Assembly: GCA_028023455.1 (NCBI GenBank)
Contig: JAQFVV010000021.1
Coordinates: 3,746,853 to 3,810,852, forward strand
DNA: 64,000 nucleotides
Origin: Epiperipatus broadwayi
Taxonomy: Eukaryota > Onychophora > Udeonychophora > Euonychophora > Peripatidae
Reading direction: 5' to 3'
Under the pieces are notes generated by a model. It was not told the origin of the DNA, ran no database searches, and saw only the letters and a list, made by a program, of their open reading frames with translations. Positions 40,601 to 52,600 of the stretch are shown here, piece by piece. How positions within the stretch are numbered: position 1 is the stretch's first letter; each line of letters opens with the position of its first letter. Both the position numbers and the translations under genes were made by a program.

Positions 40601-43600
40601 TATTACTATGTTTGCTAAGACAGAACCACTAAGTATTCATTTTTTAAAAAAAATAACACCTTTATTGTAAATATTTAAAGTACAATTTATTTCATTCTTC
40701 ACAAATTATTGAAAATTGACTTTGTTATTCCATATACTATCTAATGACGAATGAAAAAGATCTTGTGTTGGCTAATAATTAAAGATTCAGGTACTAATGT
40801 TTGCAAGACTTTGCCATTCCGTTTTTACAGATTTTATTATATGATTCAATAGTTGTACATGCACACACACACATGTATGAAATAGATTAAACAAATGGGA
40901 GTGTAATATCTTTGCCCCTAACTTTTCAGAGGGGTAGAAAAGAACATACAATCCGATAGATAACATAAACGAGGACAAGAATTATAACTAAAATTCTGGA
41001 ACTCGGCTAAAACAATTCTTAAAACAGCTGTGCCGCAAACAGCTATAACAGTTTGAAACATATCCAATGTCTTCTGTAAAACACAACTGTAACAAGTGCG
41101 CAATGTTTTCCTCTCACAGTTTTTATATCCCTCTGAGTTCTTTTGTTTAAGTCTTATCTGCTACATCTCTCCAAAATCTTAATCGCATGTTTTCCAACTC
41201 CATTTTGATTGTTCTTAACTTTAATTAGCTTGTTTTCAATTATGATTATTTCCATTATAATTATTGAACTTTAATTAGCTATTTTTATTTCAATTAAAAA
41301 TAAATCCCCACAGTAAAATAATTATCAACTGCCCTATGCAGTTAAACACAGTGGTAGAGAGTGAGAACGTGGGGTCCTACAATCGATTCTGATATAGCAA
41401 TCCTGACACTTCAACTTCTTATGAATTTTTGAGCAATAAAATCATTTGAATATATATTTATTATTATCAATTAAGTGGCAGGGATTGAAAACTATTACAA
41501 CAGTTAACAAAAATTAGACTGACCATATCTGTATTCGCAGCTATTCTTTTATTTATTTCTAAAGATATAGTGCACAGTGAATAATGAAACATCTTGTATT
41601 GAAAAACCAGTGATCTGATAAGAAAACCTATCAAAAAATATCACCTATACTAGTCATTGTGTTATCCAAAAATAAAAAAACAACTGGGAAAAAAGTTCAT
41701 ATATAATTCTGTTTATGTATTTAGAGGGATTTGAACTCAGGATTTTTCAGCTATTCATTCCCCACTCCATCTCAAGCAACCAATACATATGACCACACAT
41801 ATATGAAAAAGATACGATCCCCAATGTATGTATTTCATGCAGAACGAGCACTCATCAGATAGGCCGGATCATAATCTCCCACACATATATACAATCAGTG
41901 CTCAGTTTATATTAAGATAGCAATTCCTCAAACTTTAATGGACAGGCTTCAATCTTTTCACCCTTTCAACTATTCAACTGTCCATTTCATTAAAAGACTG
42001 ATGATGGAACGCTCAAAACCCTTATTGGATTTGATATCGTAATCATACCCATGTAGGTATTACATCAATCTAATTCCTCATAAGCCTGTCCATTAAAGTT
42101 TGAGGAATTATTATCTTAATATAAACTGAGCACTGATGGTACATATGTGTAGGAGATTATGATCTGGACCAACAGATGAATCCTGCTTCTGCATAAAATC
42201 TTTTTCATGTGTGTGGTCATGCATATCGGTTGCTTGGGATGGAGTGGCGGATGAATAGATTGAAAAATCCTAAGTTCAAATCTTCTAATTATATATGTAA
42301 GAAACATTCTGTATAAGCAAATTACATACTGCCTTAGAATTAAATTCTGTTTAGATTAACATCAGTGATAAAATGCTTTTACATTCTGGAATACTTTTCA
42401 ATAAAATCTGATTATTAGGATTATATTAGCAACTTGTTACTGATTTTATCTGCTCGCTGGTAACATCTAAAAAAAAATTTTTTTTTTGCAAAATATTTAT
42501 TTTTTAATATATATATAAATTTAACCAACAGTTGAAAATTTGACTACTTTCCAATTTTTAAATCTTCAAAAATAAAAATTTCAAAGGAAAAAAAAATAAC
42601 AAAACATTAATAACAATAATAATACTAATAAAAACCAAGGTTGAAAGCTGTCTTGATGTAGACTAGTTTTTTATTGGAATATTTTTACCTGCCTAATTGT
42701 CCCATAAATATTTTCGCGGTTAAATGATTTATGAACCATAACAATTAATTAGAGCAGTTAATTTTTGATATTTATTCAAATATATGTAACAAAAAAAAGA
42801 GTATATTAATTTATATATATGTATGTAAATAAAGATGTTTTTTAAATGTATTATCAAATATATATGTATATACACACACACATATAATGCAGGTATCACA
42901 TTTAGAAACTAATTGTATACAATGAGCAAAATATTATAAGTGAATATGTATTGCTATTATTAATTTTTGTTATTAAGATCTATTTTCTTGATAATGATGT
43001 AGAATTTTTTATAATATAAAGAAAATATACAAAAACGGTTAAATGATTACATAAAAGTCTCTTAAATATCTCTTCAAAGAAAAACTGTGTTTTATTCACT
43101 GGATTAACCAATTACCAGGGATTAAGGCTTTTCCTTTTTTTTAATTTAGTCTCTAATTAAAATTAATTCAGTATTTATCATTCAATAAGTGAATAGCTAG
43201 CTAGTTTACTTATAAGCTAATTATCTGAAGAAAAAAATCCTAAGATGTTTATAGCCTTAAAAATGTCCAAAACATGCCATGTTATGATCATGGCAGATGG
43301 ATGTGCTAATGACTGCACAATAAGACGGTTTGATAATGCATCACCATCATCATTATTTTCAATCAATATTGATCCACTGCAGGATGAAGGTCTTTCCAAA
43401 TTCAATCAATCTCTCATCTCTAGCCTCTCTTCTCCATATCACTCTAGCACATTTCCTTATTTCATCCATTCATCTCACGTGTAGTCTCTTTCTAGTTCTT
43501 TTACAATCTCTTGGAACCAAATTTAAGTTTCAACTGTCCATCTATTACCATCTTTTCTAGCAAGGTGTCCAGGCTCTTTCCACTTACAGACTCTTAATTC

Positions 43601-46600
43601 TTTCAATGATGTCAGTAACATATGTTCGTTCTCTCACCTATGTATTTAGTTTTCAATCTCTTCTGGTTTACTCCTAGTATGCATCTCTTCATATTTGGTT
43701 GAGTAGTCTGAAGTCTCTGTATTGCTCTTCTATTAAGTGTACAAATCTCAGATCCATAAGAAAAAAACTGGTTTAATATATGTACTAAAAATGTTCCTTT
43801 TCAAACACATCCTTTTAATATTAAGTTATTTCTATTAAAAGCACTCCAACCAAGTTTAATTCTATGATTAATTTTGTCATACATTGTATGTAATATGAAA
43901 CTATTTATCTCACACACAAAGATATGAATGAGAAGCTGTTATTTTATTTTAATAATCAATGTATACATTCAAATGTACATTATACCTGATAATATGATAG
44001 TCTTTAACTGCAGGAATACGAGATTTAATATAAAAAAAGATCATAGTTTATACTAAATATTCTTACAATACCATGCAAATATACTTCTATGGTATTAATA
44101 CATTCATATTACAGGGGTGGGCAAATAGCGGCCTGCTAAGAGTTTTATGCGACCCTCCAAGACAATCAGAAAAATCCGCCTTGAACTGAATTTCCTTCCT
44201 GTGCGCGAATGAAGATTCGTCTCGTATTTTCCACTAGGATGGCCACGTCAATACACATGCGCAGTGTAGATACAATGTGCAGCGCTTTTCCAGTTGATCT
44301 GGTTAATTTTAATTTTGTTTTTGCATTAGCAAATATATACATTTTCCAACTTTAGTGAAACTATGCACCCTCTGAAAAAATTGTAAAATCGGTGATGAAT
44401 GTCGTGTGTTTAATGAAGAATAGACAAACAAATATTTCTATGGTAATACAGGGAATAAAGCAGTGTGTTTATTGTGTCATTAAAAAAAGGTGTGGCCCTT
44501 CACTAACCTTCGCTTCCACAAAGTGGCCCCCAATGCAGCTCTCTGCCAACTTCTACGGCCCCCAAGCCAAACAATTGCCCATCCCCGATTCATATGATCA
44601 GTGGCAGAATAAAGAAAAAATATATAAATACTTAATATATCTCTAACAAATAATATTTATAACAAAGTGTTTACGATGAAACTACAAAGGTTTTAATATA
44701 TAAACTCAATACCTTACCTTATATCATTCGTATTAAATATATATAAAGATTCCTTAGGTCATAATGAAAATAAAGTCATAAAAGATGAAGTTATATACTG
44801 AGATACCAGTTTTTATCAGCCATAAGCTCTTTATTAACATGTAATTTAAGTATATCATATAATCATAAATCATCCTTGCACTTTACTACTGTTACACAAT
44901 GCTTTATTTACCAGCCTCTTTTCCAGTTTACAGTTTCGATTGCCCTGCAATCTTCTTCAGAACTTTACATCTCCTAACTTCAACTGCTAAATTCAAATTT
45001 TAAAAATTTAAAATTTAATTTAAGTAACAGATATCTCTCTTTAATGTATTATTAAAATTTTAAATACCAACCATAATAATTACAAAATAATTGAGCAGAT
45101 TGAGTTATAATATATATATATATATTAGATATTTGCAGGAAAATTAGGTTTTGGCTTCATTTAAATAGTTTGGCATTTTTATTTATAATAAATATTGTGA
45201 TGATCTATAATTAAATAGTTTTTTATTTTATTTCAGAAATAAAAGCTAATTTATAATTCTAATAGTTGATAGTAATGATTAGATTTCCTTGGTTAAATAC
45301 GTTTTTTTTCTTTTTTAAAAAAAAATTAAAAATAATTTAATAAACATACCATTTGTAAAAAGTATATAAAGAAAATTTACTGCCAAATACATAACATTAA
45401 TATTTCACAACAACTCATGTCTAATTATCAAGCGTAATAAGTTCCTTCTTGTCTGCAATAAAAGAACTTTCATGCAAGATATTTTATCTGTTTGATAGTT
45501 AGACATAAGTTTCTGTGAAATGCGAACATTATTTATATAGGAAAAGATCTTCATACTCAATATCTATACATATTTTGCACCATAAATTTTCTTTCTCAAA
45601 TACTTCAATACTATCTATCTCTAATTGCAGCTCTCCAATTTTATTCTCTGCGTATCTTCCTACTGGAAACAACTGGCAGTGGACTTCTTCAGAAAGTCTT
45701 TGAGGTTATATTTATAACATAAATGGGATCTATAGTTCCTATGAAAACCATACTCAAGTTAAACCACAAAACATCACATGATCACCATCTCTTATGCTAG
45801 CACATAACTGGTTGGCACAGGGTGGCACTACTGTATGGAGAGTTTTGCATGTTTAATAACATACTCAAGTTCACTATAATACACCCTTTTAGGTAGGCTT
45901 GCATTGTTCATTCGTTTTACATGTCGAATCTAACGAAGATGTGATTTTACAATAGTGAACTCATTAATATCATATACATCAAATTGCAGAAAAAAGCTGC
46001 ATTGGAATATTTGTTATACCTTAATATCTAAAATCACTTTTCTAATTACAACACTACTCAGTATTTAAACTGGTTAACATTCTCAAGATGATAACGATCC
46101 AAGCTAATGGTCAACGAGAAGTTTTCTTCTGTCACTGAATTGATAAAGAATTTGAGTTTTTTGAACATTAATTAGTAAACCAAAGTTTTTATATACTACA
46201 ATCAGAACATTAAGTACTTTCTATAAATCATCTTTTGAAGTGGGCATAAAAAGCACCAATTTCAACATACTGTACATACTTTCAACTAAATATTTTTTAA
46301 CATGCAGCGTAATATTCCTTTAACATCACTATTATCATTAGTAAAAAATGGTAAATAAGTATGGCTTTTCTAACTTCAGAAAAAAACAAAGATTAAGAAT
46401 TTATAAAGCTTAATAATTCGTAAAAATATATATTTTCAAATTTTATTCTTATCTCAAAGCATCTTTCATCTTTAGGTCGAACCCATCGCATCTATCCAGC
46501 AACCCAGAAGTTAGACAACGTCTTTCATTCTGGAGTTCATCTTTTTCAAATAAGACATACATCATTCACATTGTAATTTTAACATGAATACATTTTTTTT

Positions 46601-49600
46601 AAAGATATAATTTTAACTTCATATATTTTAAATGTACATATTTCACTTCTATTTCATCACAATTTTCTGAAACATATGACCAAAGACACGTGAAAAAGAT
46701 AAATGATCCCCAAAATGAACATTTCATGCTGGGCAGCATTCTTCAATTGGCCTAGATCACAATTTCTTACACAAACTGTCATTTGTTTAGGATTAGTAAT
46801 CAAACCTTTTGAACTCACAACTTTGCCACAAATATTGCACAATCACCATTTCCTATGTTCACACAAGCTGTTAAAACAGTGACAAACTCTCCATGCAGGA
46901 GTGCCACCCAGTGCAAGCCATAATAATCAATGGATGCAAGAAGTTAGTACATAAAATCCCTATCTGGTGCCCATTCATCCAATATCCTAAGACTAGTTTC
47001 TAGCTTGTGCTTTCATCAGTGAGTAGCCTTGCATCTGAGAGCACTGCACCTGGATCTTAGATCTAATACAACCCTCTAGCAGCCACCTTTTACCTTTTTA
47101 GTTAACTATAAAGCTATGAGTTCAAATAAAAACACACAATAACGTTTTCAATCCAAGCTTATTCACTTGTAGTCATATAGATCAGAACCATATAGATACT
47201 AAAGTGGGTTTAGAGCTATATGACCATATACAAATAAATGAGCTTGGCTTGAAAACATTATTGGGATTTCATTTTGGATTCGCAGCTTTATAATTAACTA
47301 AAAAGGTAAAAAAGCTGCTAGAGGGTTGCATTAGACCCTAAGATCTAGGTGCAGTGCTCTCAAATCCAAAGTTCCTCACTGATGAAAGCCACACGCTAGT
47401 AACTAGTTTGGGGGATATTAAATGAGCAGACACTAGATAGGAATTTTATGCATAACATTTCTTGCATTAATTAATAACTATGACTAGCACTAGGCGGCAC
47501 TACAGTATGGAAATGGGATAGAGCAGAATATGGGAAAACTTAGACTGGGGAATGGAAAAAAGGTTTCTCTGGGCATAATTGCCGAGAGATTCTTGACTTC
47601 GTTTAAGGAGAAGCTACAGTACATCACATCACATCATCACTGTTTTAATTTTGCTATAAACCACTTTATAGAATTATATTAATGATTATTAATGGACATT
47701 TATTAAACTAGAGATTATCTCGAGCACAAATATAAACTTTAATTCTCAATTAATAATATATTTGTACTGTTATAGAGGCATCAACATCTAAATAAAAGTA
47801 TGACTACCCTAACTTTAGAAGAAAAAAAAAAGATTTAAGTAGTGAATAAAGCTTAATAATTCATGAATACATATTCAGTTTAAAAAATAAAAATGTTGTA
47901 TCAAAATCTCATTAACATTAAAAATAAAGATTATATTATTGTTTTGTTTTTTTTTAAATTGAAACAACTATTAAGATTTAAATGATATTTCTTTTTAGGA
48001 TATCATCATTACCAACCATCATCAATTCATTACAGGATGAAGGTCCCTCCAAGTTTGATCCATTTTTTTCCAATCCATAGTTTCTCTTTTCCACATTATT
48101 CCAGCAAACTTCCTTATCCATCAATCTCAACATGGTCTCTTATCTTTTACGATCTACTTTAAGACTTCAATTGACCATTTATTATCATTGTTTCTAACAT
48201 ATCCATCTCAGATCCATTTCAGACTAGATAACTTTCCCCCTGGTCCCAATCATAACTATTTGTTGTCTTATCCTCTCATCCATATATTCTTTTGATCCCT
48301 TCTTATTACTATCAACAGATACTTACCTGGACTCCATTATGAGATCTGAAGTCTATGTTTTGCTCTTCTATAAAGCATATAAACATGTCATTCACTAGTC
48401 CTTTTTATTAAGATTTATTTATTTATTTTAAAATAGATTGTTCATACTTATTTATTCATAGTGATTATTAAAATAATATATAAAAAATCAATTGTAGCAA
48501 AAAATTACAAACTTTTATTTATATTTTTATTTTCAAATGACATTCAGCAAGCAGTTTTTGTAAGATCTTTAAGACTATAAAAGAAGCAGTCAAAATAAGA
48601 GACATAGATCACATGACCCTATCTCTTAAGCTTGTAGGTTATAAACAATGAGGATTGCCAATTCCTCTACAAGTTTGTGATAAATGCTTAGCCAGAGCCA
48701 GCACTTAAAATATCTCTGTCAGGAACCCCTCCCCAAACCCCTGACCATGGTTTCGTGCTTTGGCACTCCGTGCTGGCTCTGGCTAAGCATTTATCACAAA
48801 CTTGTAGAGGAATTGGCAATCCTCATTGTTTATAAAAGAAGCAGTTTTCAAAAACAGCACTAGAAGAGAGAGAAATAAAAAAACTTTACCTGGAAGCCTA
48901 GAAGTGCACCAAAAGCCAATATCCTTGGTTTCATACCCACTCGTAACCAGCCTTTCTTCCAGAAGTATACAGCTGGGAGGGCGAACACTAGTGCTATAGT
49001 CCTACCCCACATTCTATGGGTATATTCCATAAACCAGATCCATTTGAATTCTTGAAGTGTCATTTCTTTATTTTTTCTATAAAATAATAATTTGGCAATA
49101 AAAAATATTTATATCATCCATGATAAGATAATGTTTATAAGTACGTAATTAAATTGACAACATTCAGTAACAAAATGTTAATTTTTAGTCATTTTAATGA
49201 TGAGAAGGCTCGTTGAGATGCATGAATTTTGTTAATTGATTGAATGGTGTATTACTACTGATGATCAATATTATTACATCAATATAGCATTTTATTACCT
49301 GATTTCCCAAATATCTCATGGCAGAAAACTTAATGCACATTAATACATATTCTCATAAGCAGCTATAATAATATTCATGACAAATGAACCCTAGAAAGAA
49401 TTAGTGTGAATCAATATTTATCTGAAAGTTTATGATAATCCTGTAATTGTAATTATATGTTAGACTCTTTCAATCATCTAACTTTAAATGTTCTTTAGAA
49501 AAATCAAAACTTTACTTAAACTTTCTGAATACATTAAACTGCTAGTATTATATATATTATCAAAAGGCATTTGACTCTGTAAGCATTTCTTCAGTGATTA

Positions 49601-52600
49601 AAGTATTGCACTATCAAGGTATAGACCCAGGATATTGTCGTATTTTGAAGAATATTTATAAAAAGGCAACAGCGACAATTAGATTACATAATGATAATAA
49701 GATTAACATTGAGAAAGGTGTAAGACAGGATGACTCCATATCTCCAAGACTTTTCACAGCAGTGATGCGAGAAGTATTTTGTGAAATAAAATGGGAAGCT
49801 AAAGGAATAAAAATAAATGGGAGATAAGTCATTTAGATTTTGCAGATGATATAGTTGTTTTTGCAAATAATGCTTCAGAGCTTCAGGGAATGTTTCAAGA
49901 GTTATTAAAACAGGCAAAACTCTCCACGGTGATCATATGATGTTTGGTGTTTCAAGAGTTATATTAAAAAATAAAAAATATTTGACCAAGTATTATTACT
50001 AAGGAAATTGCCAATTATTTTATCTTCTAAATAAATGTTTTATTATATACTGCAGTTGCTAAGAGAATTTTTAGTAAAAAATAGAGCGCATTTATTCATA
50101 TTACTAATGATATTTGCACATCAACCTGATATTTCAGTTTGCTTTGGACTTTCTTCCTAAAAAGAATTTAATAAATCAGATTTAACTTTAGATATATTTT
50201 AATTTTTTTATTATTAACAACTTCCACTATATAATAAAACTATTTTACTGAATTATGAGATATTTACTGTTTGTGTTAAAATAGTAATTCAGTCACTATA
50301 CACTAGTCATCTATTCTGAGCAGAAATTTGAGGGTAAAAATGCTAAATTTCAAGCTATATAGTGAGTTCTGACACCTAGTATCCATTGCTTATTCACGCT
50401 TATAACAGAAGCTATAGAGCAAAGTAGTACAATATGTTATTGCTTTTAATACGCATGCTAAATATGTTATTTTGCCCAGTATAATAATGGTGACATGATG
50501 AACAAGTCACATGATCTCCTGAGCAATGAACCATTTGATTGTTTTGATATAGATTGAGTTATGTGATGCTTTGTTAAATATTTATTGATTATACTCTAGA
50601 GAAGATCACATTGATAACTCATTATTTGAGAATAATCATTTAAATAAGCTTTCCAGATCTGGCTAAACTATTGATATTCCAATCAAAACTTATGTTCCAA
50701 CAGGAACATTATTTAATAAATGTTGAGACTGTTAACAGAATGGTGAGAAATTATCCATTATGAATAGATATATGGCTCATTGAAAGCTAAATTATAAGAA
50801 TCTCTTGAAATTTTTTAGTAATGTATGTTCAAAAGGTTCCGGAATAGGGTTGGAAAGAATGAAAGGATGATATGGGAAGATGATATTCATCATCATCCCC
50901 AATAAAAAGACATCAACAAATATAAAAGGAGTACGAGAGAATAGCCTAGAATAAAATAAGTTGTTATACTAATAATAAGTTATGTCAACAGCATTAAACA
51001 TGAGTAATCAACAGCCATCCCTTGTGATTGGATCTAAACGAAATTCAGTATCATGATGTAGGTTAATTATCTAGTCAATGCCAAATTTAGGGCATAACAT
51101 GAAAACAACTATCTGCAATCAATTATTTAAGTGCTAATGTATCTATCACCTATCACAATTTTTAAAAAAAATCTGGAATCCTGATACATGGAGATCATCA
51201 TCAAAACTCTGGCCATATGGTATCATGAGTGTGCAGACTATCTATAAACATTAACAAAGTGCAATGAATGGGCTTTAAAAGTAATCTTGACCTTTGGGTC
51301 ATCCAGAGAATCATCTGGATGTCCAAACACAAACCTATATCTCCACATATATATATAAACTGTTATTGCTCTAAAACTAGCTCAGGATCACAAGACCCTA
51401 GGGACTATGACAGTGAACAAGAAAAAATATAAAAGTATATGTTTAATCTACTTTAATTTAAAGTCTTACTGGGATAAGCCAGAAATCCTTTAAAGCACCA
51501 TGCTATGATGAAATTAAATCACATACACTGCCAATTCATAGACAGATAGCTGGAGGAATAGTCATTAACACAAAAAATAGTTTTAGAAACAATTATTTTT
51601 TAAATAACATTCTTCTTATCTCATAAATGCCATTACTGAGTTCTAATTTTTTTGGAGAAGGTTTTGAAGACTTATTACAGCCTCTGAACAATGATCTTAA
51701 AGGTTAATTCAAATTATTCCTAAATACCTGTGAATTAAAAGCATTCTTATATTAAATTGATTTATGCTGCATATTTTGTTCATAATTGTTTTCATATACT
51801 GAATAAATAAAACATTTGCTTTTGTTACTACCGAAGAATGAAACGTTATTAAAATCAAAATACCAGGCAGGTAAAATTAAAAAAAAGATCTCTACTTCTA
51901 CTTGAAACTTAAAATTTCTCTTACAGCTAGTCTGTGGCCAATTTAGCTAAACATCAGACAATGGCTGGCAAAAAGATATATTATTAATTTGGTAACAGTA
52001 TTGTGAGAAATTACCCATTATGAATGAGTATGTAGTTGAAAATTATAGGAAATTCTTGGGGGTGTCTGGTAATAACTGTTATCTAGTTAAGTTCTAATTC
52101 ATGTTAAAATAAGTTTGATTATTGTAAAAATTTAAAAAGACCTATTCATAATTTTACTCAAATGAAAAATTGATCAATTTCAGGTAATCAGATTTATGAT
52201 ATAGTACCCTCCATAAAATTCTAGCTAATTTCTAAATTGTGATAGATGAGATCAGGAATATGGTAGCTGAAGAGTAAATTTTCTGAAATGGCAGGCTGTA
52301 TTAATTGAATTTTTTTATTATTTATTTTTCAGTTAGTTTCTATTACATCTATGAATGTTATATAATATTTGTTTAAAATAAATGGAATTACTGTTCTCTG
52401 TATTATTTATTAAGTAAACTGTCATAAGTGTAGCTAGAAAGTGTAGGTAAAAAAATTCTCCTCAACATCTTTTTTAATTTTTATTCAAAAACTAAGTCCT
52501 CGTACTATATGTTGATGTATCTTCATCAAAATAAATGAATGTACAATGAATGATGCGTGTTGTTTTTTGACAAATTTATATAATAAATATATTTTTTTGC

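Noticed and set aside
3120-42295. CRISPR-like array
   Set aside because: Repeats are dispersed, differ in orientation and spacing, and the DNA is clearly from an animal with introns.
43217-43560. Overlapping 62-79-codon frames on both strands
   Set aside because: They fall in and next to a decayed RTE 3' end and its CAT/ATG-repeat tail.
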